From Cyanidium caldarium (taxonomy: Eukaryota; Rhodophyta; Bangiophyceae; Cyanidiales; Cyanidiaceae), in contig JANCYW010000014.1 in the NCBI GenBank assembly GCA_026184775.1, positions 276,893 to 340,892 on the forward strand: a DNA stretch of 64,000 nt. Direction: 5' to 3'. The notes under the pieces are model-generated. The model worked only from the letters and a program-made list of their open reading frames with translations, searched no databases and was not told the origin of the DNA. This document shows positions 27,074 through 37,348 of the stretch, piece after piece; positions within the stretch are counted from its first letter, which is position 1, and every line of letters starts with the position of its first letter. A program made the translations under genes and the position numbers.

Positions 27074-28981
27074 TCAAGTGCCGTTGCTGCAGCACGACAC
27101 GGTGCAGCTGGCGCGGTTCGGCTGCGGCGGCAGGTCGATGGCCGGGTTGGCGTCGAAAAAGCCGCACGGCGTGAGCGTGAATCCGGTGCTCATCGTCGTC
27201 TGCACCGGAAAGTCCTCCGGGCGCGGCAGGTGGTGCAGTCCGAACACGTGCCACAGCACCACATCGGCGTTTTCCAGGTTGCGATTCTGCTTGACAAAGT
27301 CGGCGACACCACCGGCACCGCTCGAGTGGTTCATAAACTCGCCGCCGGGGTATCGCTCCTCGGCGTCGTACGCGGTCACCCAGAGGTGGTTGTAGATGAA
27401 GCGGGAGCGCGCACCGGAGAAGCTGTCCGGTTTGAGGAACGGCGTCAGCGGGTGCGACGGCTCGAGTTTGTAGGCGACCGGTTTGCCGACGCGATTCAGT
27501 CGGTTCGGGTTGATCACCTTCCAGTAGCGTTGCGTGGCCGGGTTTGCGCGTCGACACGCGTCTAGCTCGCGGCGCAACGGCACCTCATCGATGTAATACG
27601 CGTTGCCGTACGGGTTGTGCTCGTCCGCCTCGGCGCAGGTGTTGCATTCGGTGACCGTGTTGGCATCGCCGTCCACGCTCATGTCCAGGCGTGCACAGAA
27701 GTGGTGCTGGTGAATTTGCCCCTCGACGCCGGACGCCACCTCCGCTCCGTACTTGGACGGCTGGCCCGGCAGACAGCCGACCGTGTTGATGATGCCGGTG
27801 GCCTTCATTTCAAACTCGATCGCGCCGTCCTGTCGCAAGTACCAGTACGACGCGTACTCGTAGTTGCACACCGTCGAGATGGAGGATATGACCAGGCGAC
27901 GACCGCGACGCGTCTCCGCGCGGTCGGTGCGAAAGTCCCAGTGTTTCCACAGCACGCCGGTGTCCTCCTCGTGGATGCAGATGGCGTTCCGAATGGTCAA
28001 CACCTCGCCGCGCATGGTGCTCAGGTGCGCATCCAAATAGGCGATGTGGCCGAGACAGTCGCATCCGAGGCGCAGCGAGTTGGCCAGCTTGCCCAGGCCG
28101 TACTCGCCAATATCAAACACATTCTTCCGGTAGTGCGGTGCGTGCGGCGTGCCGTACGGCACCACCATTTCCACCAGCGACATTCGGTGAGCCACCGGGC
28201 GGCCGTCGTAGCGTACATCGTGCAGCGTGATGGCCTCGCGCGCATTGAACCCAATCACCAGCGACCACCGGTCCCAGCGAACGGCGTGCCCGTCGAGCGC
28301 AAAACTCGGCCCCTCGGGCTGCACCACCTCCCACGGCCGCAGCGGCTGCCGAAAGTGGGTGCGCATCTCGGCCTCGTACTGGTGCTCGGCCATCGGGATG
28401 GGCATCCAGTGCAAGTCGTCCACCCGCAGCACTTTGTGTGCCAGAATGTCCACCACCGCATAGAGACCCTCGATGGGGTGCGCATACAGGTTGTCGTGGG
28501 CGCGCGTGCGCACCCAGCAGAACGCGTGCGACAAGTGGCGGCCCTCCTCGCCCGGCACGCCAAAGTTGCCCGCCGACCACGGGTCGATGCACACCAGACT
28601 CATGTCAGTGATGCCACGTTTGGCGCACGCTGCCACAAACTCCGGGTGCTGGCGCACCAGCTCCTCGATGGCTACAAACTGCTCCAGCTGGATGGTCGGA
28701 CGCGCACCCGCCACAAAACGCTGCCGAAGCACACATCCTTCACGCAGCGACACCACCAGTTGCCACACGCCCAGCTCGGTGGTGCGGAACACGTTGACGC
28801 GCGCTTCACGCGGCACGCTCCCGTCGCCGCTGCGCCGTGCGCGCTTGGGCGGCTCGTGCAGCTCGACGGTCTCAAAGAGGATTGACGCGCCGAATTCAGG
28901 CACAGCGCGCACTATGGCCACAGCCTGCCGAATTTCCTCTGCCGACAGCGGCGCGAACGGATGAGAGAGTGTCGATTTCAT
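27074..28981 (-). CDS. Copper amine oxidase (primary-amine oxidase)
   Basis: A 635-residue TPQ-dependent oxidase that turns primary amines into aldehydes, H2O2 and ammonia. The cofactor motif TVCNYEY is present, with the TPQ tyrosine at about residue 374. The copper ligands are visible in GQIHQHHFCARLDM (near residue 423) and in the C-terminal WHVFGLHHLPRPEDFPV. The start MKSTLSHPFAPLSAEEIRQAV matches the usual N-terminal domain. No signal peptide and no C-terminal SKL are seen, so the location is probably cytosolic, or peroxisomal by another route. Length is typical of microbial and peroxisomal enzymes. Confidence 0.95.
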   Translation of the reverse strand: MKSTLSHPFAPLSAEEIRQAVAIVRAVPEFGASILFETVELHEPPKRARRSGDGSVPREARVNVFRTTELGVWQLVVSLREGCVLRQRFVAGARPTIQLEQFVAIEELVRQHPEFVAACAKRGITDMSLVCIDPWSAGNFGVPGEEGRHLSHAFCWVRTRAHDNLYAHPIEGLYAVVDILAHKVLRVDDLHWMPIPMAEHQYEAEMRTHFRQPLRPWEVVQPEGPSFALDGHAVRWDRWSLVIGFNAREAITLHDVRYDGRPVAHRMSLVEMVVPYGTPHAPHYRKNVFDIGEYGLGKLANSLRLGCDCLGHIAYLDAHLSTMRGEVLTIRNAICIHEEDTGVLWKHWDFRTDRAETRRGRRLVISSISTVCNYEYASYWYLRQDGAIEFEMKATGIINTVGCLPGQPSKYGAEVASGVEGQIHQHHFCARLDMSVDGDANTVTECNTCAEADEHNPYGNAYYIDEVPLRRELDACRRANPATQRYWKVINPNRLNRVGKPVAYKLEPSHPLTPFLKPDSFSGARSRFIYNHLWVTAYDAEERYPGGEFMNHSSGAGGVADFVKQNRNLENADVVLWHVFGLHHLPRPEDFPVQTTMSTGFTLTPCGFFDANPAIDLPPQPNRASCTVSCCSNGT

Positions 28982-29640
28982 GGCGAGCGATGAAGTGCAC
29001 TCGTCGACGCCGCACAGTCCGAAATGCACACCGGACCCTTGCCCGGACGCAACCGACTGGTCAACGGAAACGCGTGCGATCGTTGGCGATCGCACCGACC
29101 GACACGGGCGCGCTGTCAGACGAAGCGCGCGCGCGCGAGCGAGCGAGGCGGGGCGAGGCGAGGCGGGGCGTGCGGAGATGTGCCGTGGCATACTGTGGAC
29201 ACGCTCGACCATTCTGGATGGGCTGCCGGCGCTGGGCGTAATGGAAAGGGGAGTGCTCAGGCCGAGGCGTCAGCCACCGGCGCCTGAACGCAACCCGAAA
29301 TTCCCCCATCTGCTGGCATACTCCTATCACACACATACACCGCCAAAACCTCTCCCGACCGTTCACCGGTCCTCTTGTCTCGTATCCCCATCATCACACC
29401 GCGCTCCTTCCATGCTCGCGTCCGCCCTCCGTCCCGAATCCGTGCGGATTGCGCGCTCCGGTCCGAACGCGCAGCCGCGCGCGGGTCCGCGAGTGTTGCG
29501 TCGCCGGTTCGCGGTCCTTGTCAGCGGCTGCCTCTCCAACCGGTCGCCGCCGCGCACTCGTTCACCGCGAACCGTTTTCCGGTCGATACCGCGCATTGCC
29601 TGTGCGCCTGGGTCGGTCAGTATCGCTGGACGCGAGCGGC
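28982..29640. other. Divergent promoter between amine oxidase and flippase
   Basis: About 660 bases between two head-to-head genes. It has a purine-rich GCGAGGCGGGGCGAGGCGAG stretch near 29147-29166. The frames remain open on both sides without conserved content. Confidence 0.5.
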
Positions 29641-32600
29641 ATGGAGGACGGTGGGGTGGACTCGCTGTCCACGTCGAATGAGACCTCGCTGAACAAGTCG
29701 GCGGGCGCGCTGTCCGCCTCGGGCACGTCTTCGGCACCGCAGCGGGCATCGTGCTGGTCAGCGACGGCGGCGTGGAGTCGTCGGGCGGTGCGTGCGGTGG
29801 TGGATTTCTTGCGCGACCCCGACTTGTCGCGCCTGTTCGAGCGCAAGCGCGGAACGCAGCCGCGGCTGGTGCGCTTCAACGATCCAGCGTACAACGGCAG
29901 CCACAAGTATCACAGCAACCACATATCGACGGCACACTATCAACTTTGGTCGTTTGTGCCGGTATTTTTCACGCGGCAACTGCTGCGCACTGCCAACTTT
30001 TACTTTTTGGTGGTGGGCGTGCTGTACCTGGTGCCGGCCATCACGCCGGTGTTCACCGCCGGTCGGTATGCCACGTTGGGCTCGCTGGCGTTTCTCATTT
30101 TCATCACCGGCGTGAAGGAGCTCGCCGAGGATATCAAGCGGCATCGCGAGGACCGTCGTGTGAACAACACGCTGGTGGAGGTGTTGCGCGGCGCCAGCGA
30201 TGCCTCGCTGGATGCGCACGAGGGCGAGACCGTCGCCTGGAAGCATGTGCGTGTGGGCGACTTGGTGGTGGTGCGGCGCGACGAGGGCGTGCCTTCCGAT
30301 CTGGTGTTGCTGGCCACCAGCGCCGAGGACGACATGTGCTACGTGGAGACGCGCGCCATCGACGGCGAGACCAATCTGAAAGTGAAGATGGCCGCGCCGC
30401 TCGACCGCCACCTGTTCACGCCCAAATCGTGGCACCTGCTGGTGGGTGAGGTGGAGTGCGAGGCGCCCAACCCGCGTCTGTACGAGTTTGACGGCCATCT
30501 GCGGGTGCACATTCCCGACGAGGACGGTCTGCCCACCGAGCGGATGCTGGAGTGCGGCCTGACGCGCGATCACATGCTGCCGCGTGGTGTGGTGCTGCGC
30601 AACACCGACTGGGTGGTCGGCCTGGTGGTGTTCACCGGCAACGAGACCAAGCTGATGATGAATCTGCGGCGCGAGGCGCACAAGGTGGGGCGCGTAGAGC
30701 GCGTCATCACCCGCTACATCATCTTCTTGATTCTGTTCGAGGCGGTGGTGTCGCTCATCCTCACCATCTTGTTCGCGGTGTTTGCGTCGCGCAACGAGCA
30801 CCGCGACAAGTTCTGGTACCTGTTCGCCTCGTATAGCGGCAGCGAGGTGGTGCCGCGCTTTTTCACCTTCTTCCTGACGCTGTCGTACCTGGTGCCGATC
30901 TCGCTGTACGTGACCATGGAGATCGTGCGCGGCCTGCAGTCGATCTTCGTCGTGCTCGACGATCACATGTACTGTGCGGAGACACAGACGCGGGCGCGCT
31001 GCCGCAACTCGAACCTCAACGACGAGCTCGGCCAGGTGACGCACATCTTCTCGGACAAGACCGGCACCATTACGCAGAACGTGATGGAGTTTAGTCGGGC
31101 CTTTGTGGGCGGCGAGATGATCACCGAGCGGCGGCGGCAACACCCTGGCGACGCCGAATTCTTCCGTCTGCTGGCGCTGTGCCACACGGTGGTGCCGGAG
31201 CGCGACGTGGACGCGCACCGCATCGAGTATCACGCGTCGAGCCCGGACGAACAGGCGCTGGTGATGGCGGCACATCGCAACGGCGTGACGTTGTTGGAAC
31301 GCACCTCGCGTTCGATTCTGCTGGGCGAGGACGATCAGTTGGCGTCGTACGTGGTGTTACAGGTGCTGGAGTTTAGCTCGGAGCGCAAGCGCATGTCGAT
31401 TGTGGTGCGGCGGCCGGACGGGCGCGTTCGCCTCTATATCAAGGGCGCCGACTCGGTGATGTTTCCGCGCATGCGCGGCAACGAGGCGCCGGCGTCGCTC
31501 CAGAAGGGCGATGCCGCGGCGGAGACGTCGTCTTCGTCGCTGACCGCACCGCCGCCGACCGATACTTCCGTCGAGGCGCAGGCAGTGAGAGAGGCGCGCG
31601 CCGCGGTACACTCCTTTGCCATCGGCGGCCTGCGCACGCTGGTAGTCGGCTATCGCGATCTGGACGAGGAAGCGTACCAGGAGTGGGCACAGCGGTATGC
31701 CGAGGCCAACGGGAAGCTGCAGGACCGCAGCGAGGCGCTGGATCGGCTGGCCGACGAGCTGGAGCAGTCGCTCACCCTGCTGGGCGTCAGCGCCATTGTG
31801 GACTATCTGCAGCGCGACGTGCCCGACACGCTGCGCTCGCTCTTCTGCGCCAACATCAAAGTGTGGATGCTCACCGGCGACAAGCAGGAGACCGCCATCA
31901 ACATCGGTCTGGCGGCCGGCCTGCTCAGCTCGGACATGGATATCGTGGTGATGAAACCGGGCGATGCCGCCGATGTGGGTGCGCAGCTGGACTGCACCGA
32001 GGCGCGTTGGCGCTCGCTGGAGGTGGACGGCGTGCCGTCGTTCCAGAAGGCGCTGGTGGTGGGCGGCGATTTGTTGGATTTGGCGCTGAGTTCGCGGCTG
32101 CGCCCGCGCCTCATTCGGGTGAGCGAGCGCGCGCGCTGCGTGATCGCCTGCCGCATGACCCCGAAACAGAAGGCGGAGCTGGTGCGCGCCATGAAAGAGG
32201 AGAACCAGCGCGCGGTCACGCTGGCCATCGGCGACGGCGCCAACGATGTGGGCATGATCCAGGCGGCGCACGTGGGCGTCGGACTGGCCGGCCGCGAGGG
32301 CATGGAGGCGTCGCTGGCGAGCGACTTCTCCGTCGGCGAGTTTCGCTTCCTGAAACGTTTGCTGCTGGTGCACGGTCGCTGGTTCTACAAGCGCAACTAC
32401 AAGCTGATCGTGTTCATGATCTACAAGAACGCCGCCATGGCCGCGTTCTCCATCTGGTACGACACCATATCGGACTTTTCGGGGTCGCAGTTTTTCGACC
32501 CGTGGGTGCAGTCGATGTACAACCTGTTTCTGACCTCGATCCCGATCATCGTGCTGGCCACGCTGGACCAGGAGGTGACTGCGGCGTACGCGCTCTTCTA

Positions 32601-33525
32601 CCCGGAGATCTATCGCAGCGGGCAGCGCAACACCAGCGGGCGGCCGCGGGTGTTCCTGTACTGGTTTGTGACCGCGCTATGGCAGTCGGTGGTGATGTTC
32701 TATCTGACGTACTATGCGAACGCCGACGGGCCGGTGGGCGACGGCCAGATGATGGGGCGCGACATGTTCGCGCTGGTGTGTTTCACGGAGCTGGTGGTGG
32801 TGGTGCACATTCAGCTGGCGCTGTACCAGTCGCGCTGGACGTGGTTCTCGGGGCTGCTGTACTTTTTCAGCGCCACATTGTGGTTCTGGCTGGGGCCGGC
32901 GTACTGTGCGCGCACCTTCACCGCTGACCTGCACCTGTCGCCGATGCTGTACTGGGCGATGATGCGGCTGCTGAGTGAGCCGTTGCTGTGGCTGATTATG
33001 ATCGTGACGGTGGTGATCTGTGCGGTGCCGCCGCTGCTGGTGCGTCACTGGAATCGGATGTACTTGCCGTCGCCGAAGGTGATCGTGCAAGAGCTGGAAT
33101 GGGTGGGCATCTTGCACACCAAGCGCACGGCGCATCTGGGCGAGGAGCTGGCGGCGCCGACCGAGCCGCGGTTTGTGCAGTTTGAGCGCAAGCGCGCCGA
33201 CCGCCGCACGATGCATGCAGTGCCGTGGAACTTTGGCGGTGGGGCGTTTGCCCAGGATGACCGGGCGGCGCGGACGCACTCCCACTCCCGCTCGCGCCTG
33301 CCGTCGCTGGAGACGGCCACCTCCACCGATGGCATTCCGCGGGGAGTGCGGGAGCGTGCGCTGAGCAGCAGCATCCGGCAGCGACGTCGGCGTTTCTACT
33401 CGTCGGATATCAGCACGGTGGATCTGGAGGAGCTGTGGACGACGCGCGGCGCCCGCTCGGACACGCACGTCACCCTCGAGTCACCGCCTCCCAGCGCCAC
33501 GAGCCTACCACGACCCGATCCGTGA
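29641..33525 (+). CDS. P4-type ATPase, phospholipid flippase
   Basis: A 1294-residue aminophospholipid flippase that moves lipids from the outer to the inner leaflet of plasma, Golgi or endosomal membranes. Conserved steps in order: RLVRFNDPAYNGSHKYHSNHIS, the first membrane pair, DGETNLKVK (about residue 241), the PISL motif in LSYLVPISLYVTMEI, FSDKTGTITQNVMEF with the phosphorylated Asp at about residue 472, and IGDGANDVGMIQAAHVGVGL (about residue 864). Six further membrane segments follow. The C-terminal 150 residues are basic and Ser/Arg-rich, probably regulatory. Partner CDC50 is not in this window. The upstream frame is open for 64 codons but is unlike the family. Confidence 0.96.
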   Translation: MEDGGVDSLSTSNETSLNKSAGALSASGTSSAPQRASCWSATAAWSRRAVRAVVDFLRDPDLSRLFERKRGTQPRLVRFNDPAYNGSHKYHSNHISTAHYQLWSFVPVFFTRQLLRTANFYFLVVGVLYLVPAITPVFTAGRYATLGSLAFLIFITGVKELAEDIKRHREDRRVNNTLVEVLRGASDASLDAHEGETVAWKHVRVGDLVVVRRDEGVPSDLVLLATSAEDDMCYVETRAIDGETNLKVKMAAPLDRHLFTPKSWHLLVGEVECEAPNPRLYEFDGHLRVHIPDEDGLPTERMLECGLTRDHMLPRGVVLRNTDWVVGLVVFTGNETKLMMNLRREAHKVGRVERVITRYIIFLILFEAVVSLILTILFAVFASRNEHRDKFWYLFASYSGSEVVPRFFTFFLTLSYLVPISLYVTMEIVRGLQSIFVVLDDHMYCAETQTRARCRNSNLNDELGQVTHIFSDKTGTITQNVMEFSRAFVGGEMITERRRQHPGDAEFFRLLALCHTVVPERDVDAHRIEYHASSPDEQALVMAAHRNGVTLLERTSRSILLGEDDQLASYVVLQVLEFSSERKRMSIVVRRPDGRVRLYIKGADSVMFPRMRGNEAPASLQKGDAAAETSSSSLTAPPPTDTSVEAQAVREARAAVHSFAIGGLRTLVVGYRDLDEEAYQEWAQRYAEANGKLQDRSEALDRLADELEQSLTLLGVSAIVDYLQRDVPDTLRSLFCANIKVWMLTGDKQETAINIGLAAGLLSSDMDIVVMKPGDAADVGAQLDCTEARWRSLEVDGVPSFQKALVVGGDLLDLALSSRLRPRLIRVSERARCVIACRMTPKQKAELVRAMKEENQRAVTLAIGDGANDVGMIQAAHVGVGLAGREGMEASLASDFSVGEFRFLKRLLLVHGRWFYKRNYKLIVFMIYKNAAMAAFSIWYDTISDFSGSQFFDPWVQSMYNLFLTSIPIIVLATLDQEVTAAYALFYPEIYRSGQRNTSGRPRVFLYWFVTALWQSVVMFYLTYYANADGPVGDGQMMGRDMFALVCFTELVVVVHIQLALYQSRWTWFSGLLYFFSATLWFWLGPAYCARTFTADLHLSPMLYWAMMRLLSEPLLWLIMIVTVVICAVPPLLVRHWNRMYLPSPKVIVQELEWVGILHTKRTAHLGEELAAPTEPRFVQFERKRADRRTMHAVPWNFGGGAFAQDDRAARTHSHSRSRLPSLETATSTDGIPRGVRERALSSSIRQRRRRFYSSDISTVDLEELWTTRGARSDTHVTLESPPPSATSLPRPDP

Positions 33526-33818
33526 CGAATAAGAAAAGGAACGTAATGTAAAGAGACGATATGGTGTGAAGAGCGCGAGAGCAGCGTCGTGGTGCTTGTA
33601 GGGAATGGGGTCTGCGTGCCGCTCTGCGTGTTCGATGGCTGCGGTGGCGAGCGATGCGCGGCAGCGACGGGCCACCGAATCGCAGGACGCGTTTCGGTTT
33701 GCCGGCGGCGGTGGCGGTCGTAGAACGGGTGGGGTGGAACGTGCCGCTCGAGACGTCTGTGAAGCGTCTCCATGTTCGAGTTTCGGGGCGAACGTTGGGA
33801 CACAAGTGCGATGCGTCG

Positions 33819-35063
33819 ATGACGGACCCGAATAGGGTAGAGGCGGCGGTGAGGTGGCACTGGCGATGGACGCGGGAGTTGTGGCCGCGCCCGACCGAAG
33901 CCGGGGAGAAGAGCGCCGAACGGAGTGCAGCTGCTCTGTACCGAGAAGAATCGTTGGAGTGGGTGGAGAGTGTCATCGAGCGGGCTCGTGTACCGCCTAG
34001 TGCATCCTTGGTTCCGTACACCTCCGAGGCCTCCACGCTGCTGCCGTACTCTGCGCGCTCCCTCCCCTCGTTTCGGCTCTACCGGGTGGTGCAGTACACC
34101 GCGGCACACAACCCTATCCACGCCCTGGCCACTTCCGCCGACAACCGGCAATTGTCCGTCGGTTGCACCGACGGCACCATCGGCCTGATCGATATGGCCA
34201 CCGGGCAGCGCATCAGCACGCTCGTCTCCGACCGCCAACTGCGCGGCAGTGTGCAATGCTTGGCGTATGCGCCGCACGCCCCACAGATACTCTATTCCGG
34301 CGGCGGGGACAAGCGCGTGCTGCAGTGGGATGCCCGCATCGGCCGCATCACCCAGCGACTGGTGGGACACACCGCCGGGGTGTATGCGCTGGCCGTGCAC
34401 CCGCTGCTCGCGCCGGTGATCGTCTCCGGCGGCGGGGATGCCACGGTGCGCGTATGGGATGCGCGCGCCACCGGTGATGCCTGCGTGCACGCGCTGGCGG
34501 GTCATGCGGCGGCGGTGCGCTCGCTGGAGGTGCGCGAGCAGGAGCCGCAAATCCTCAGCGGCAGCGACGATGCCACCATGCGGTGGTGGCAGTTGACGCC
34601 GCGAGCGCAACTGGCGGGCGTGTACGCGCGACATGCGCACGGCCTGTGTCGGGTGCAACGATGTTGGCTGGAGGTGACGGGAGAGGAGCATGAGGAGGAG
34701 ATGGAGGCGGTGGTGTCGGCGGCCGGCGACGGGGTGTGCCTGTGGCGACTGCCCGACGGCCAATGTCTGGCGCGCGGCGCGTGGGTGCATCACCGCGAGG
34801 GCGCCGCGACGGCTTTACGGGATCGGCGGATGGTGAGCGCGGAGGCGCGCGATGTCGACGGGCTGGTCGCCGCGGCGGACGCATACGGCCAGGTGTGGTT
34901 GTGGCACTGGACGCAACCGCGATGGACACCGCTAGAGAGACAGCCGGCGGGGGATGAACAGTGCGTGGATCGGGTGCTGTTCGATCGATCGACGTCGCGC
35001 TTGATCGTCGGCGATCGCGCTGGACGACTCCGGTGGTACCGCGAGGAAGAACCGGAACGATGA
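33819..35063 (+). CDS. WD40 protein, Prp46/PLRG1-like (spliceosome NTC)
   Basis: A 414-residue protein. The N-terminal 90 residues are helical. Repeats then follow the PRL1/Prp46 order: LATSADNRQLSVGCTDGTIGLIDMATGQ, LAYAPHAPQILYSGGGDKRVLQWDARIG, GHTAGVYALAVHPLLAPVIVSGGGDATVRVWDAR, and EVREQEPQILSGSDDATMRWWQL. The phrases GHxxGVYxLAxHP and EPQILSGSDD are typical of Prp46, a core of the NineTeen Complex. In an intron-poor genome this would be part of a reduced spliceosome. Divergence from the consensus (no leading RVIxGHxGWV) leaves room for another WD40 family. Confidence 0.65.
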   Translation: MTDPNRVEAAVRWHWRWTRELWPRPTEAGEKSAERSAAALYREESLEWVESVIERARVPPSASLVPYTSEASTLLPYSARSLPSFRLYRVVQYTAAHNPIHALATSADNRQLSVGCTDGTIGLIDMATGQRISTLVSDRQLRGSVQCLAYAPHAPQILYSGGGDKRVLQWDARIGRITQRLVGHTAGVYALAVHPLLAPVIVSGGGDATVRVWDARATGDACVHALAGHAAAVRSLEVREQEPQILSGSDDATMRWWQLTPRAQLAGVYARHAHGLCRVQRCWLEVTGEEHEEEMEAVVSAAGDGVCLWRLPDGQCLARGAWVHHREGAATALRDRRMVSAEARDVDGLVAAADAYGQVWLWHWTQPRWTPLERQPAGDEQCVDRVLFDRSTSRLIVGDRAGRLRWYREEEPER

Positions 35064-35087
35064 CCGATGCAGACACATCTGCCTTGC

Positions 35088-36131
35088 CTATTCCCGCTGG
35101 GAGTGCGGCCACCAGGTCCACGGTCGGCGGACGCGTTGCAGCGCGGCCATGTCGCCGTGGTCGAGTGGCATCCGCGGCAGTTCATACGGCGGTAGCACCT
35201 TCAGGTTGTCCATGCGGCGCACCTCGCCCGGGTCGTATCGATAGCGGTCCGCGTGGTCAAGCGTGTCGCCGCGCATGACACACTCCAGCACGCTGAGCGG
35301 GTACGAATCGGCGGCCACGATCACCACCGAGGCGCGTTGGGCGCCGTACTGTGTCTCCAGCTTGGACATCAGTTCGCGCATCCGGATGTACACGTCTTGC
35401 AGGCTCTCGGGCGGCGTGCCATCCTCGCCCGGCGGCGGTCGAGCGCGCGGGTCGGCGCGGTCGAGGCCGTCGATCAGCGGCATCACCGCGGTCAGCGGCT
35501 GGCCGTTGTACGCGCCCACGCCGCGCTTGTCCAAATAGCTGAATTCGGGTATGAGGTGTTCGTGACCGAGCGCGGCGACGGCGGCGATGATCTCTCCGGT
35601 CTCGTACGCGTTGGCGGTCATCGACGCCCATATCCAGCAGGCGAAAGGATCGACGCCGACGCCCTCGCCACTGCAAAAGCCCAGCTCGTCGAGCAGCCGT
35701 TGCGCCGCCCGTCGCGACTGCTCGGCGCCCTTGGCGGTCAGGCCCGTGTGCGACACGGAGGTCTTTTTGACGGGGTTGGTTTCGATGACGCCGCGCGCCT
35801 CGTCCAACGATTCCCCGGCGCGCACCAGATAGTACACGTTGCTCAGCGGTTGGTGCAACGGGAAATCCACCAAACCGCTCATGGCTCGTGCCGCTGGAGG
35901 GTGAAATGGAGGCGGCAGAGGGAATGGAGAGGCAGCGAGGCAGGAGAGCGCCAACGCCGTGGCGGTGGTCACGGTGGCCAACGTCCGCAAGACGGGCAAC
36001 GCTCTACCCTTCCCTTCGCCGCCCTCATTCACGCGCGCCACCAGCGTTCTGTACAGCCGACACGCTCCCCGACACGCCCGCGGTCGTTGTAAAGGCTGAG
36101 CACCACTGCTCGTCACAAACGCTGCCTCCAT
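35088..36131 (-). CDS. Phosphoglycerate-mutase-like pseudoenzyme, likely thylakoid lumen
   Basis: A 347-residue precursor. The first 90 residues look bipartite: a basic Ser/Ala-rich part, then LRTLATVTTATALALSCLAAS, ending AARA just before MSGLVDFPL. This resembles thylakoid lumen targeting. The histidine-phosphatase fold follows (NVYYLVRAGESLDEARGVIETNP, LTAKGAEQSRRAAQRLLDE, VVIVAADSYPLSVLECVMRGD). The catalytic RHG is RAG (about residue 104), and the second catalytic His position also lacks His. It therefore should not form the phosphohistidine and is likely a structural or regulatory protein. It overlaps no neighbour and has native codon use. Confidence 0.75.
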   Translation of the reverse strand: MEAAFVTSSGAQPLQRPRACRGACRLYRTLVARVNEGGEGKGRALPVLRTLATVTTATALALSCLAASPFPLPPPFHPPAARAMSGLVDFPLHQPLSNVYYLVRAGESLDEARGVIETNPVKKTSVSHTGLTAKGAEQSRRAAQRLLDELGFCSGEGVGVDPFACWIWASMTANAYETGEIIAAVAALGHEHLIPEFSYLDKRGVGAYNGQPLTAVMPLIDGLDRADPRARPPPGEDGTPPESLQDVYIRMRELMSKLETQYGAQRASVVIVAADSYPLSVLECVMRGDTLDHADRYRYDPGEVRRMDNLKVLPPYELPRMPLDHGDMAALQRVRRPWTWWPHSQRE

Positions 36132-36326
36132 GAACGGGACTCCGGCACCGACGCCACGGCCTCCGCAGCGTGCGCGCCACCGATTTCTGTGCGCCGCGTG
36201 CCGGAGAACACCGAGCCGATGCGTTTTCGCGACAAGCCGCCATGCCCCACCGCCTCCCGACCCCCCATCGTATCGGGACACGCTCTCCACCCCTACTGGA
36301 CAACCCCCGCCTCCGCACACGCTTGT

Positions 36327-37166
36327 TTACTTGTTCACGTCGGTGCGACCGGAGGCGCTGCTGGCCTCTAGTTCTCGTTTCACGTCCTCGAACACCGGCT
36401 GCAGTTGTGCATCCTCCACGGCGCGAAACACCACCATCGCCTCCTGCTCCTGCTCTGCTCCCTTGCTCGTGGCCGCGTCCGGCTCGCGACCCACCACGGT
36501 CACCTCGAGTTTATTCACATCCAGCATGGCCACGTCGGCGGTCTTGGCAAATACCCGCGCCACCAGTCGCATGGCCTGCTCCAGCGTCACCTCCGCAGCG
36601 GCATCGTTGCCCTCGGGGTACTCTTGCCGCAGCAGGCTGTTGGCGGCGGCCTGGTTCTGCCCGATGGCGATCGCTCGCCACCCGCCATAGTTGCCGCTCG
36701 GGTCGCTGGCGTACAGCTGGTAGCCGTAGTGCCGATCCCACCCAGCATACAAGATACTGACGCCGAACGGACGCAACCCGCCAAACTGGGTATACCCCTG
36801 TTTGACGTCGGCAATCTGTCGCACCAGGTACTCCACCGGCACCGGCTCGTGATAGGTGTTGCGATACCGCTGCGCCGCCTGTCGCGCCCGGTTCACCAAT
36901 GAATTGGCGTCGGAGGTGATACCGGCCACCACGCAACCCACGTGCGCGTCGATCTCGTACATCTTCTCCGACGCGCGAGCAGTGCGGGTGCTCGAATCCA
37001 ACAGCTTGGAGAGGACGCGCCGCTCAGCCGCCAACACCACCCCATCGCGACTCTGCACTCCGACGCACGCACCAGCGTGCGATATGGCCTCGAGGGCGTA
37101 CTCCACCTGGAAGAGTCGGCCGTCGGGACTGAAGGTGGTCACGCGTTGATCGTACCGCCGCGACAT
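36327..37166 (-). CDS. PSMA4: 20S proteasome subunit alpha-3 (PSMA4/PAC)
   Basis: A 279-residue subunit of the outer alpha ring. It starts [28 protein letters not shown], the alpha-subunit N-terminal signature. [45 protein letters not shown] and [16 protein letters not shown] are diagnostic for alpha type-4 (yeast Pre9). The C-terminus is extended and rich in Lys/Glu/Ala. Alpha subunits are not proteolytic; they gate the pore. The start is fixed by family alignment. Confidence 0.96.
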   Translation of the reverse strand: MSRRYDQRVTTFSPDGRLFQVEYALEAISHAGACVGVQSRDGVVLAAERRVLSKLLDSSTRTARASEKMYEIDAHVGCVVAGITSDANSLVNRARQAAQRYRNTYHEPVPVEYLVRQIADVKQGYTQFGGLRPFGVSILYAGWDRHYGYQLYASDPSGNYGGWRAIAIGQNQAAANSLLRQEYPEGNDAAAEVTLEQAMRLVARVFAKTADVAMLDVNKLEVTVVGREPDAATSKGAEQEQEAMVVFRAVEDAQLQPVFEDVKRELEASSASGRTDVNK

Positions 37167-37348
37167 GATGAGGTGGATCGGGAGCGAGCGACGGAGTGGT
37201 CGGCGGAAACCACCATCGGTGGCGAATGCGTGTCGGATTTGTTTTTCTGGTTTTCCGCCACCGCGCGCGCGCGCGTAGAGCATGCACCGAGGGGGCGACG
37301 GACGTTCACAGCGAGACACGACCTCGAGAGCGACAGCCGGTTGACGCT

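Noticed and set aside
29758-31275. 505-codon minus-strand frame opposite the flippase
   Set aside because: Antisense shadow within a P4-ATPase coding region.
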